64,000 nt of DNA from Luteibacter sp. dw_328 (GCF_018449605.1 NZ_JAAVUW010000005.1:465998-529997); one strand, 5' to 3'; positions 52,788 to 62,010 are shown, counted from the stretch's first letter. Made by a program: numbers and translations. Notes: generated from the letters alone by a model not told the origin.

Positions 52788-54076
52788 GGCGACGCCTTAT
52801 GGCCGTGGTCGAGCATCCAGCGACGTTTCTCCAGCAGGCGGTCTGCCCGGCGATCGATCTCGGCGGCGGCTTCGTCGATGGAGAGATCGCCGTGAGCGGC
52901 CTGCGCGGCGACGAGCTGCATCTCGGTGACGATGCGTTCCCACTCGGCCACCGGCGGCGTGGGCTTCACGCGCTCGAGCTGCTCGCGGAAGGCCGTGGCC
53001 TTGTCGTCGTTACGCAGCGCGGGCGCTTCCCACGAGGAACGTCGCGGCGGCATGTCGCCGAGGATCTGGTAGAAGCGCTCCTGGATGGCCGGGCGCGAGA
53101 GGAATTCGACAAGCGCCCAGGCGTCGTCCTTGTGCTTCGACGCGCGGAAGATGACAAGACTGGAGCCGCCCGCGTTCGATGCGCCCGGACCGTCGGGCCC
53201 CGGCAACGGCGTGGTCGCCCAATCGCCCTGCTGCTCGGGTGGAAGGCGCTTGCGGAACTCGCCGATGTTCCACGGACCCGACAGATAAAACGTGTAAAAG
53301 CCCTGGCCGAAAGCCGCCCACGGGTTGCCCACACCGACGTTGGTCATCATCGGGGCTTGCTTGTTCTTGAACAGCGAGACGTAGAAGGTCAGCGCCTTCT
53401 TGAAACCGGCACTGCGGAAATTGCCGTAGCGACCATCGTCGCGCAGCAGGGGCTCATCCTGCTGCAGGGAGAGCGCGAGCAGCTGTTCGAATTCGTTGGT
53501 CGGTAGCAGCACGCCATAGGTCTTGCCGGGCGGCTGCGACAGCTTCGCCATCATCGCCTGCCACTCGTTCCAGTCGCGCGGCGGATGGTCGTAACCGACC
53601 TTCGCGAGAAGATCCTTGCGATAGAACAACAGGCGCGTGTCGACGTACCAGGGCACGCCGTACAGCTTGCCGTCGATGACGTTGGTGGACCAGATGGCCG
53701 GGAAATAGTCGTTGCGATCGACGACCTTCGACGCGGCGACGCGTGCGTCGAGCGGCTCGATCGCGTCCAGTGCCACCAGTTCCGGCACCCAGGTGTTACC
53801 CAGCTGGGTGATATCCGGCGTGGAGTCACCGGCGTAGGCCGTCAGCAGCTTCTGGTGTGCGGCCGTAAGCGGCAGCTGCTGCACGGACACGTGCAGGCCG
53901 GGATGCTCACGCTCGAACTCGGGCAGCAGCTTTTCCACCGCCTCGCCTTCGCGGCCTATGGTCCAGAACTGCAGGGTCCGCGCGTCCGCGTCCGGTTTCG
54001 CACAGCCGGCCACCGCGACGGCGGCAAGCGCCAGCGCCAGGGTGGTCCGGCAAGCGCGGGTGGCGCGACTCACCAC
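52784..54076 (-). CDS. Sugar-binding lipoprotein of the ABC importer
   Basis: This 430-residue substrate-binding protein of the CUT1 type has a lipoprotein signal (lipobox VAGC near 25), then LQFWTIGREGEAVEKLLPEFE, PDITQLGNTWVPEL and GKLYGVPWYVDTRLLFYRKD, all typical of extracellular solute-binding family 1. It overlaps the GH144-like gene's end by 7 bases. Confidence 0.94.
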   Translation of the reverse strand: MVSRATRACRTTLALALAAVAVAGCAKPDADARTLQFWTIGREGEAVEKLLPEFEREHPGLHVSVQQLPLTAAHQKLLTAYAGDSTPDITQLGNTWVPELVALDAIEPLDARVAASKVVDRNDYFPAIWSTNVIDGKLYGVPWYVDTRLLFYRKDLLAKVGYDHPPRDWNEWQAMMAKLSQPPGKTYGVLLPTNEFEQLLALSLQQDEPLLRDDGRYGNFRSAGFKKALTFYVSLFKNKQAPMMTNVGVGNPWAAFGQGFYTFYLSGPWNIGEFRKRLPPEQQGDWATTPLPGPDGPGASNAGGSSLVIFRASKHKDDAWALVEFLSRPAIQERFYQILGDMPPRRSSWEAPALRNDDKATAFREQLERVKPTPPVAEWERIVTEMQLVAAQAAHGDLSIDEAAAEIDRRADRLLEKRRWMLDHGHKASP

Positions 54077-55551
54077 AGGTTGGCGGCCGTATCGGCATCG
54101 AGCCAGCCGCCGGTGAAGCCAGCGCGCTGCAGACCCTTGCGGATATACGGGTTCTTCTTCATCACCGACCAGACGAAATCGCTTCGGTAGTTCTCGATCA
54201 TCAACACGATGGGGCCCTGGTCGATGCCCAGATGCACGGTGTCTGCCCAGCCGAAACCCGGTACCAGCCTGCCGGTGCGCACTTCGGTCTTGGTGTCGAA
54301 GGTCATGTTGAAGGCGTCGACGAAGCCGTACTTCGTATAGATGTTCTGGCCGTACTTCTTTTTCATCTCCTCGAGCGCGGGAATCACGATCTCGGGCGCG
54401 AAGGCGATCGAGCCGCCGGCTGCCGTGGGCACGATGGTGCCGTCGTCGGAGATGTAGTCCAGGCCGGCGCCTCGTGCGGTGTAACCGGCGAAAGTGCGCT
54501 CTTTGTCGCCCTGCTTGACGATCAGGCCGCCGGGGCCATTACTGGCGGTAAGGCCCCAGATGTTCTTGCCGTAACCGTTCCAGCCGCCGGGATTGGCTAC
54601 CGCATAGGCCTGCTGTGAGTACGTCGCGCGACGGCTGTTCTCGAAGTAGTCCATGTTGTGGTCACGGCCCCAGGCGTCGCGGATGCCGCGGAAATCCACC
54701 CAGGTATGGCTGTACTGGTGACCGAACATCGGTGCGAAGTTGAGGAAGGTCTGGCCGTGGAACTCGCCCCAGGTCTTGTCGTACGTAGCCGTCCAGGCGT
54801 GCCAGGCATCCTCGTTCACCGGGTGCGTGGGCGAACCGAGGGCCAGGATGTACACCAGCATGCCTTCGTTATAGCCGGCCCAGTCGTGCGGAATCATCTT
54901 GCCGCCGGGTGTCCAGCCCATGCTGATCAGGGCACCGTGGTTCTGCGCCCAGGTCCATTCCACGCGACGGTAAATGTCGTCGGCAAGCTGGCGAATCTCG
55001 GCTTCCTGCGGATTGTCGTGGTCGTAATAGCTCTGCGCGAACAGGATGCCACCGAGCAGCAGCGTCGTGTCCACCGTAGAGACTTCGGTCCAGCGCGCTT
55101 CACGCTGACCGGTCTGCATGTTCAGGAAGTGATAGAAGAAGCCTTTGTAGCCGGTGGCGCCGTCTTCGGCGTCGTTCTGCGGGGCGTCGTGGAAGAAACG
55201 CAGGGTGGCCAGCGTGCGCTCGACCGCCTGGTCACGGGTGATATACCCGCGCTCGACGCCCACGCCGTACGCCGTCAGGCCGAAGCCGACCGAGGCGATC
55301 GAAGCGAAGGACGGGCTCGGGTAGTGATCGGGAACAAGGCCGTTGGTCGGGTTGCCGCTGTCCCAAAACCACTGGAACGTACGTTTCTCCAGCTCCACCA
55401 CCATGGGCGGGACGGCGTGGAGGTCTTTGAGCGTGGCGGCCGACACGTGTTTGGCTTTCGCGGGTTCTTTCTGCGCGAGGGCAAGGGGGGCGGTACTGGC
55501 GAGCATGACACCGAGAGCTAGGGCTAGGCGTTTCATCGTAGTGGCTTTCAT
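54070..55551 (-). CDS. GH144-like glycoside hydrolase (glycoamylase domain)
   Basis: This is an exported 493-residue protein with a signal peptide (cut near LALA-QK). The (alpha/alpha)6 domain has VELEKRTFQWFWDSGNPTNGL, GYKGFFYHFLNMQTG and GFVDAFNMTFD, characteristic of the glycoamylase/GH144 family, whose studied members are endo-beta-1,2-glucanases. The ATG at 55551 is chosen because AAAGGA lies 8 bases before it. It is the first gene of the operon, with a LacI operator upstream. Confidence 0.88.
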   Translation of the reverse strand: MKATTMKRLALALGVMLASTAPLALAQKEPAKAKHVSAATLKDLHAVPPMVVELEKRTFQWFWDSGNPTNGLVPDHYPSPSFASIASVGFGLTAYGVGVERGYITRDQAVERTLATLRFFHDAPQNDAEDGATGYKGFFYHFLNMQTGQREARWTEVSTVDTTLLLGGILFAQSYYDHDNPQEAEIRQLADDIYRRVEWTWAQNHGALISMGWTPGGKMIPHDWAGYNEGMLVYILALGSPTHPVNEDAWHAWTATYDKTWGEFHGQTFLNFAPMFGHQYSHTWVDFRGIRDAWGRDHNMDYFENSRRATYSQQAYAVANPGGWNGYGKNIWGLTASNGPGGLIVKQGDKERTFAGYTARGAGLDYISDDGTIVPTAAGGSIAFAPEIVIPALEEMKKKYGQNIYTKYGFVDAFNMTFDTKTEVRTGRLVPGFGWADTVHLGIDQGPIVLMIENYRSDFVWSVMKKNPYIRKGLQRAGFTGGWLDADTAANLW

Positions 55552-55587
55552 TGAGCGAATCCTTTGGTACGTCCCGCGGTGGCGCAT

Positions 55588-55599
55588 GTAAACGTTTAC
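55588..55599. promoter_or_regulatory. LacI-type operator upstream of the GH144-like operon
   Basis: GTAAACGTTTAC is a perfect 12-base palindrome with the central CG typical of LacI-family sites, 37 bases before the GH144-like start. It matches two near copies upstream of the lacI-like gene. Confidence 0.75.
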
Positions 55600-55651
55600 G
55601 CCATCAAGACAAATAAAAGTCCCGGAGGACTTTGCTTGCCGTACAAAAGCA

Positions 55652-55677
55652 GCGCCCGCGGGGAGACTCGCGGGCGC
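55652..55677 (-). terminator. Intrinsic terminator after the Oar-like receptor gene
   Basis: GCGCCCGCG pairs with CGCGGGCGC around an 8-base loop. On the minus strand it is followed by TGCTTTTG. It separates the receptor from the GH144-like gene. Confidence 0.7.
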
Positions 55678-55687
55678 CGAAAGTATG

Positions 55688-55711
55688 GTGCATCCGGCGT
55701 ACCGGATGCAC
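55688..55711 (-). terminator. Additional hairpin after the receptor gene
   Basis: GTGCATCCGG pairs with CCGGATGCAC around a CGTA loop, 8 bases after the receptor stop. There is no T run. It may protect the mRNA end together with the following hairpin. Confidence 0.55.
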
Positions 55712-55718
55712 CCGTCGA

Positions 55719-58700
55719 TCAGAACTTCAGGCCAACGGTGAAGCGTGCGGTACGCGGCAGGTAGGTGATGTTGCCCTGCTTGTTGTACGACACGCCGTTC
55801 GGATTGAATTCGCCGCCGGAACCCCAGGCGGTGTTGTAGTCGGCGTAGTTGGTCCAGTTGAACAGGTTCAGGATATCGAAGCGGGCGTAGATCTTGGTGT
55901 CGCCGCTGATGATGAAGTCCTTGGTGAACTGCACGTCGATATCGCGGTAACCCCAGATGTCACCACCGACCAGGAACTTGGAGCCGCGGGGAATACCAGC
56001 AACCGGCTGGCAGGAGCTACCTGTCGGCAGGATCGCGCCGTAGCAGGCGTTGTCGTTCTTCGGCAGCGGCGTGGCGACGGTCAGCTTGATCGAGGCATTG
56101 ATGCCCCACGGCAGGTCGACCGCACCCGTACCGACGAAGCGGTGCTTCGCCACCGCATTCGAAGTGATGAACGGGTAGTCATTGATCGTGGCTTCGTCGA
56201 ACGAGTAATGCTCGTTGATGTCACGGTTCTGCTTGGCATGCGAGTACGTGTACGCCAGGCTTGTGCTCCAGCCGGATTCCACCGTGTACGGCTTGTTCGC
56301 CGACAGCAGGACCTGCGTGGTGCGTGTGGAGATGCCGTTGTTACCGATGATCAGGCCGCCCATGTTCGGCACGCCATTGCTCCAGGGCTGTGAACCGCCC
56401 TGGAAGAACTGGCCGTTGGGGAAGCGGTTGCCGAGGGTGAACACGAAACCGTCCCTGGACAACACGCGGGTCACCGTGGCATCGGTCTGCCAGTCACCGA
56501 CGGCATTGGACATACCGAGGCTGAACTGGTCGGAGTACGGAGCCTTCAGGTGGTTGTTGAGCATGTCCACTTCCTGGCCGGAATTGCCGCCGGAGAGAAG
56601 ACTGTTCAACACACCCTGGCCGCCCGTCAGATAAGCCGGATTGAAGGGGATGCAGTTCGACGCGCCGGTGTCGCACGGGTGGGTCGGAAGATTGAAGTTC
56701 AGCGTGGTCTGCGGCAGCGTCAGCTTGGTCTGCTCGACCTGAAGGTAGTCGAACAGGTTGCGGTCGTAGGCGCGGCCGGCACCGCCGTGGATGACATGCG
56801 CTTCATCGCCGAACAGGTCGTACGAGAAGCCGAGGCGCGGCTGCCACTCGCCCTTGTAGGCTTTGCGGTTATTGCCGGTGCTGATGTAATCGTTGACGTT
56901 GACGCCGCCCTTGGCAAGCGATTCCGCATAGGTCTGGCCGACCGGTGCACCCGCGTACGGGTCCTGCGAGTTGAGGGCATCGAGCACGCGCTGGGGTGTC
57001 ACGTAGTTCGTGTACTGCGGCGTGACTTCGTAGTCCCAGCGCACGCCGAGGTTCAGGGTGAGGTGGTCGTTAACGGTCCAGTCGTCCTGCGCGAACATGC
57101 CGTACTGGCGCGACGTGGTGTCGGCAACGCCGTCCACGCCCGGCAGCTGCGTCGCGTAGAAGACTTTCCACGGCTGCGCCGAGGTGCCGGTCGGATTCAC
57201 GTCGTAGAAAAACTGCGGATTGGACGCAGCAGCATCGGCAGCCTTCAACTCGATCGACTTGAACTTGTAGCCGAACTTGACGACGTGGTCGCCGTGCCAT
57301 TCGAGGTCGTTGAACGTGAACGTGTCGGAAATGCTCGGACCTTCCTGGCTCTTGTCGGAAATACCGCGCGGATCGGCCGAGCCCGTCGTCAGGATCGTCG
57401 AGTCCTGCGCCTGCTGATACGAATACGTGGCGCCGTTGCCGACCGTGGTCGGAACCGCCCGCAGATAAGCGTTCTCATAGGTGAAGATCAGCTCGTTGTA
57501 CCAGCTGTCCGCGCTATGGGCCCACTTGAACGTGCCGCGCGTGTCGTGGTTGTTGTTGTCGAGGCCGGCCGAGGCCGTCACACCGCTGCCGACGTTCGAG
57601 ACCTGCGTTTCGCGACGGACCTGGGTGCTGATCTCGATGCGGTCGCGGTCGGTCAGCTCCCAGTCGATCTTGCCGAAGTACAGCTTCTCGTTGAAGGGGA
57701 TATTGGCCGGGCCGATCTCAGCCTGCGCGGATGCGGGAAGCAGCGCACTGACATTCGCATTGTTGACGTTGTTCGGCGTGACTGAAATCGGCGTGTCGAA
57801 CTTCTTCTCTTCGTAGGCCACGAAGAAATGCATCTTGTCCTTGATGATCGGACCGCCGAGCGCGAAACCGTATTCCTTGGATTCGGATTCGACCTTCTTG
57901 CCGGAGAACTTCTCGATCGGCGTACGGTTGCGGAACGCGTCGTTGGTGTACGTGCCGAACACCTCACCGTGGAACTCGTTGGTGCCCGACTTCGTATCGG
58001 CGGTGATCGCCGCGCTCGAGACCTGGTCGTACTCGGCCTTGTAGTTCGAGGTGATGACCTTGTATTCGCCGATGGCAAGCTGCGGGAACGGGTTGCCCTG
58101 GCTACCACTCTGGCCGGAGACGCCGCCTTCCTTCACGTAGCTCTTCTGGCTCACGCCGTCGATGTAGACGTTCGTCGAGCTGGTGTTCTGTGCGCCGCCG
58201 CGAAGCGACGTATTGCCCTTCGCATCGACGCTGAAGACCATGCCCGGCACGGTGTCAGCGAACTCGAGGAAGTTACGCGAGGCCTGCGGAATGGTCGCGA
58301 TCTGGTGCAGCGAGATCGTCTGGCCGACTTCCGGCGTCTTCACTTCCTGGATCGTCGTGGCGGCGACCGTCACGCCTTCCATGGCCGTCGCATTGGCCGC
58401 GTTGGCCGTCGTGCCCTGGGAGGTCGGGGCCATCAGGTTCACGGTGGCCGTGGAGGCGACCGTCAACGTGATGTTCTGCTCCGTGGCCGGGCCCGCGTCC
58501 ACGCGATACGTCGCCGGCGGCAGGCCATTGATCACATAGGAGCCGTCGGCACCGGCCGTCGCATGACGGGTCAGGCCGGTCTGCGGGTTGAACACGGTGA
58601 CATTGGCGCCCGGCGTGGCCTTGCCACGGAGCGTGGCATTGGCGGTCTGTGCGAACGCGGCGCCCGGTGCGATCGCGGTGGCGACGGCGGCAGCGATGAC

Positions 58701-58742
58701 ACTGACCAGAAGCTTTTTCTTCAAGTGCGACGAAACCTTCAT
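55719..58742 (-). CDS. Oar-like TonB-dependent receptor
   Basis: This is a 1007-residue outer-membrane receptor. It has a signal peptide (cut near AFA-QT), an N-terminal carboxypeptidase-regulatory-like beta domain (about 34-110, TLRGKATPGANVTVFNPQTGL, YVINGLPPATYRV), a plug with SVDAKGNTSLRGGAQNTSS and YIDGVSQKSY, and a beta-barrel ending in FTVGLKF. This architecture is used for large oligosaccharides in xanthomonads. It is in the glucan locus between the LacI gene and the hydrolase operon. Confidence 0.94.
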   Translation of the reverse strand: MKVSSHLKKKLLVSVIAAAVATAIAPGAAFAQTANATLRGKATPGANVTVFNPQTGLTRHATAGADGSYVINGLPPATYRVDAGPATEQNITLTVASTATVNLMAPTSQGTTANAANATAMEGVTVAATTIQEVKTPEVGQTISLHQIATIPQASRNFLEFADTVPGMVFSVDAKGNTSLRGGAQNTSSTNVYIDGVSQKSYVKEGGVSGQSGSQGNPFPQLAIGEYKVITSNYKAEYDQVSSAAITADTKSGTNEFHGEVFGTYTNDAFRNRTPIEKFSGKKVESESKEYGFALGGPIIKDKMHFFVAYEEKKFDTPISVTPNNVNNANVSALLPASAQAEIGPANIPFNEKLYFGKIDWELTDRDRIEISTQVRRETQVSNVGSGVTASAGLDNNNHDTRGTFKWAHSADSWYNELIFTYENAYLRAVPTTVGNGATYSYQQAQDSTILTTGSADPRGISDKSQEGPSISDTFTFNDLEWHGDHVVKFGYKFKSIELKAADAAASNPQFFYDVNPTGTSAQPWKVFYATQLPGVDGVADTTSRQYGMFAQDDWTVNDHLTLNLGVRWDYEVTPQYTNYVTPQRVLDALNSQDPYAGAPVGQTYAESLAKGGVNVNDYISTGNNRKAYKGEWQPRLGFSYDLFGDEAHVIHGGAGRAYDRNLFDYLQVEQTKLTLPQTTLNFNLPTHPCDTGASNCIPFNPAYLTGGQGVLNSLLSGGNSGQEVDMLNNHLKAPYSDQFSLGMSNAVGDWQTDATVTRVLSRDGFVFTLGNRFPNGQFFQGGSQPWSNGVPNMGGLIIGNNGISTRTTQVLLSANKPYTVESGWSTSLAYTYSHAKQNRDINEHYSFDEATINDYPFITSNAVAKHRFVGTGAVDLPWGINASIKLTVATPLPKNDNACYGAILPTGSSCQPVAGIPRGSKFLVGGDIWGYRDIDVQFTKDFIISGDTKIYARFDILNLFNWTNYADYNTAWGSGGEFNPNGVSYNKQGNITYLPRTARFTVGLKF

Positions 58743-58978
58743 GAATCCCCTCTCCCAAATGGTTCTTGCTGTGCTGTCCGGCCCGGCGGAGCGTGAAACA
58801 CGGAGGTCGACATTGGTGTCGTCCGCGGTGGTCGTGCCACTTTTTCGAGAGCGTTATGCCCCCGTGCTTTCCCGCCCGTTCCGCGGTTGCGGACCGGAAG
58901 TTCGTTCGGATGTCCTGTGATTGACGCCGTCCCTGAGGTTCCAGCCACGGCCCGGCAAGCCGTGTATTCCGACGGGCG

Positions 58979-59998
58979 TCAGGCCCGTCGTCTTACCGTG
59001 TCGCTCCCGCCACACGAGGCGCGAACGACGATTTCGGTGCTGACGACATGCGGCTCGGGAGCGGCGTCGTCGGGTGCTTCGATCATGGCGGCGAGACGCT
59101 CGAGGGCGGCCTCACCAAGCTCGGCGATGCGGATGCGCACCGTGGTCAACGGCGGCGACACATAGCGCGCCATGGGAATGTCGTCGAAGCCCACCACGGC
59201 GATGTCTTCGGGCGTGCGCACCTTCGCCTCGGCGAGTGCGGACAGGCAGCCGATCGCCATCATGTCGTTGGCGGCGAAGATCGCATCGGGGCGCGGCACC
59301 ATGGCCAGCGCCTGCTTGCCGGCGTGGTAACCGGATTCCTCGGTGAAGTCGCCGTGCAGCACAGCCGCACGCCCACCAAACCCGGCGGTCGACAGGGCGT
59401 CGCGGTAACCGCGGATACGCTCCTGCACGTCGTGGTTCACTTCGGGACCGGCAATGAAAACGATGCGCTTGCGACCCAGCCCCAGCAGGTGTTCGGTCAT
59501 GGCGCGGGCACCGCCGAAGTCGTCCACGTCGAGCGAGGCGTGCCGTTCCGAGCGCACGTGGCTGTTGATCAGCACGGTCGGCAGGACGATCGGCAGGTTC
59601 TCGTCGAGGAACGCTTCGTCCGCATGCGGCGACATCACCAGCAGGCCGTCTACGCGGCCCTGCATGGCGCGCAGGGCGATGGCGGCTTCGGTGGCATCGC
59701 CGTGGGAGCTGGAGACCAGCAGGTAGAGCCCACGCGCCCGTGCGGCCAGGTCGATACCGCGAATGAGTTCGGAGAAGAACGAACCGTGCAGATCGGGCAG
59801 GAGCGCGCCGATGGTCTGGGTACGGCGGGTGATCAGGCTGCGCGCAGCATTGTGCGGAACGTAGCGGAGGCGGGTCGCAACTTCGCGAATCCGCTTCTGG
59901 GTTTCGGCCGTCACGCCGCCATGGCCGTTCAGGGCACGGGAAACCGAGGCCACGGAAACGTTGGCCATTCTCGCGACGTCTTTGATGGTCACACTCAC
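58979..59998 (-). CDS. LacI-family regulator of the glucan locus
   Basis: This 339-residue LacI regulator has the N-terminal helix-turn-helix TIKDVARMANVSVASVSRAL and hinge YVPHNAARSLITRRTQTIG, and a periplasmic-binding-like effector domain. It lies upstream of the receptor on the same strand. Operators matching LacI-family sites stand in front of it and in front of the GH144-like operon, so it likely represses itself and that operon until an oligosaccharide binds. Confidence 0.94.
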   Translation of the reverse strand: MSVTIKDVARMANVSVASVSRALNGHGGVTAETQKRIREVATRLRYVPHNAARSLITRRTQTIGALLPDLHGSFFSELIRGIDLAARARGLYLLVSSSHGDATEAAIALRAMQGRVDGLLVMSPHADEAFLDENLPIVLPTVLINSHVRSERHASLDVDDFGGARAMTEHLLGLGRKRIVFIAGPEVNHDVQERIRGYRDALSTAGFGGRAAVLHGDFTEESGYHAGKQALAMVPRPDAIFAANDMMAIGCLSALAEAKVRTPEDIAVVGFDDIPMARYVSPPLTTVRIRIAELGEAALERLAAMIEAPDDAAPEPHVVSTEIVVRASCGGSDTVRRRA

Positions 59999-60405
59999 GC
60001 GTTTTCGCCCTTATCCCCCGCCCCGGAGGGCTGACGGCGCGGAACGTAAACGTTTTCATGGGAGCTTGTAAAGTCTTCGAAAACAAGGCCTTGTTGCGCT
60101 GCGGTACGATACTGGACGAAGAGCGATACCACTCGCCCCCACCTGTTAAAAACGTGTGTGGTGTCAGCGACTTGACTGGTACGTAAACGTTTGCGGCGAC
60201 GCAGCAGCTGTCTCAGCGAAAACGTCACGGATATGAATGGCTGCCGCGTTTAGTAACGGGCGTTACGTGAAAAATCGTGACTTCTTGCGCTTTGAAGCGC
60301 CGCTCGTTCGCCCCTGTAGGAGCCGATTCATCGGCGATGGGTGCTCGCGACCCGTTAGGGATCGCCGATGAATCGGCTCCTACACAGAGCGGTGCTGCCC
60401 AAATC
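59999..60405. promoter_or_regulatory. 407-base gene-free region with two LacI-type operators and a REPIN
   Basis: Near-palindromes GTAAACGTTTTC (60046-60057) and GTAAACGTTTGC (60183-60194) each differ by one base from the perfect operator at 55588. They are 137 bases apart, close to 13 helical turns. A separate inverted repeat, GTAACG-GG-CGTTAC, lies at 60254-60267. No credible gene is present; the 59995-60228 frame has no protein-like features. Confidence 0.65.
60315..60384. repeat. REPIN, family A pair, 70 bases
   Basis: The perfectly inverted arms, 60315-60338 and 60361-60384, have a 22-base spacer that is nearly the same as that of 20630-20699. It lies just after the PepSY gene. Confidence 0.9.
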
Positions 60406-62010
60406 TCACGCTTGCTGCGCTGTCGTCGACGTGGCGGCGGTGGCAACCACACGCTTCGACGACCAGACACTGCACGGATCGCCCTCGACGGCACGCCTGC
60501 GGGTGGCGACGCCTAGCCACGCGAAGCCCACGCCCATGGCGATGGCGACGAGGTCCACGCCCAGTACGGCGAAGCGGCCCTCGGCCAGCGTACGCATGAG
60601 GCGATCTCCGTGGATCGCCATGTCGAGCACGCCAACGGCCACGCTTACCAGCGCCGTCGCCCAGAGCAGATCCACGGCCGCCTTCGCCGGGCGGCGCCAG
60701 AAGGTCCAGATCACGGCCGCCGCGAATGCCGTGAAGCAGACCGGTTGGACGATCGCTTCCGGCGTGGCACCGAGCAAGGGTCCGATCAGATTGCCAAGGA
60801 AGGTGACCGAGATAGCGAAGCAGGAGCCGATGCACACGCCCACGGTGGCCGTGGCCATCGCGCGCACCTTCATCGGCTGCTCGGCCTGGCGGCGCTTACG
60901 TCGCGTCTCGATATAGAGCAGGTTGCCGGAATAGAAGAGGAAGGCGCCAGCCAGCCCGAGCAGGAAGTACAACCAGCGCAGCGACACATTGCCGAACGAA
61001 CCGAAGTGCAGCCCGAAGATGGCGGCGTAGGTCGCGTGGTTGGCATCGCGCGCCCCGCTCACCTGCACCTGCAGCACATGCCCGTCGGCGGCATCGAGCG
61101 AGACCATGCCGTACTCGCCGAGGGTCTTGGTCGAGGTGCCGCGCACTTCCGCAGCCGCGCCCTTCTGCCCGTAGTGCACGTAACGCATGTAATCGGGTTC
61201 GAAGTTCGCGGCACCGGAGGCGAGCGCCGCCTGGCGCGCCCGCGCACCGAGTTCCGCCGGGGTCAGCATCACCGCGCTGCCACCCTTCGCCGTCGTTTCC
61301 GGAAGCGCGCTGGTCATGCGCTCGAACGCCGGCAACAGCTTGCCGTCGAACGCCGCCGTGTTGAACGCCATCAACATGACCATGGTCAGGCAGAGCAACG
61401 CGCCGGTGATGGCGAAGATGATGTGGAAGGGCAGGCTGAGAATGCCGATGACGTTGTGCGCGTCCTGCCACAGCCGCTTGAGGTTATGACCGGGACGCAG
61501 CGCGAACAGCTCGCGCACGAGATTGGGCAGATGAATCAGCAGGCCGGTAAGCAAGGCGAGACCGTAGATCACGCTGACGACACCCATCAGATAGATACCG
61601 ATCGCCGGGATGCCGAGGTCGTAGTGCAGCTCGTAGACGAAGTCGGCGAGTGCATGCTCGTGGTCTTCCGCGTCGCGCGCGCTGCTCTCGTTGAGCGTCT
61701 GCGTTTTCCAGTCGCCGCTCTTGTCCATCCAGTACGCGGCCACCTCGTGCGACGGGTGATCGGCCGGGAAGGTCACGCCGATCTGATCGCGCGCCCCGGG
61801 GTGCGTGGCGACGATGCCTTCCAGCATCTTCTCCACGCGATCCATCGTGTCGGCACGAGCCATCTCGGCCCGGGGCGACGCCCAGGTGTCGATCTCGTCG
61901 TGGAACATCGTCAGCGCGCCCGCGTAGAACGCGATGAACAGCGCGAAGCCAGCAAGCAATCCGGTCCAGGTGTGGACGACGATAAACGTGCGAACAGTCG
62001 AGGCTTTCAT
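60406..62010 (-). CDS. PepSY-associated membrane protein (iron-uptake type)
   Basis: This is a 534-residue membrane protein with PepSY-associated helices: a first helix VHTWTGLLAGFALFIAFYAG, periplasmic region, then HDLGIP-like LHYDLGIPAIGIYL and paired helices with conserved histidines (DAHNVIGILSLPFHIIFAITG; IFGLHFGSFG). Relatives are linked to ferric-siderophore reduction at the inner membrane. It follows two small DUF genes 4 bases upstream, behind a Fur box. The start at 62010 (MKASTVRTF) is preferred to 62043. Confidence 0.88.
   Translation of the reverse strand: MKASTVRTFIVVHTWTGLLAGFALFIAFYAGALTMFHDEIDTWASPRAEMARADTMDRVEKMLEGIVATHPGARDQIGVTFPADHPSHEVAAYWMDKSGDWKTQTLNESSARDAEDHEHALADFVYELHYDLGIPAIGIYLMGVVSVIYGLALLTGLLIHLPNLVRELFALRPGHNLKRLWQDAHNVIGILSLPFHIIFAITGALLCLTMVMLMAFNTAAFDGKLLPAFERMTSALPETTAKGGSAVMLTPAELGARARQAALASGAANFEPDYMRYVHYGQKGAAAEVRGTSTKTLGEYGMVSLDAADGHVLQVQVSGARDANHATYAAIFGLHFGSFGNVSLRWLYFLLGLAGAFLFYSGNLLYIETRRKRRQAEQPMKVRAMATATVGVCIGSCFAISVTFLGNLIGPLLGATPEAIVQPVCFTAFAAAVIWTFWRRPAKAAVDLLWATALVSVAVGVLDMAIHGDRLMRTLAEGRFAVLGVDLVAIAMGVGFAWLGVATRRRAVEGDPCSVWSSKRVVATAATSTTAQQA

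Noticed and set aside
58743..58978. A LacI-type operator in front of the Oar-like receptor.
   Set aside because: The best candidate, around AGAGCGTTAT, matches only about half of the palindrome.
59995..60228. A 77-codon minus-strand frame upstream of the LacI gene.
   Set aside because: It spans both operator-like sites and has no family resemblance, and its end overlaps the LacI start; it is more likely promoter DNA.
60277..60516. Short open frames rich in ADSSA or ADESAPT-like peptides, here and at many other REP sites.
   Set aside because: These peptides are translations of the REP sequence in several frames; they have no ribosome binding site and no independent support.
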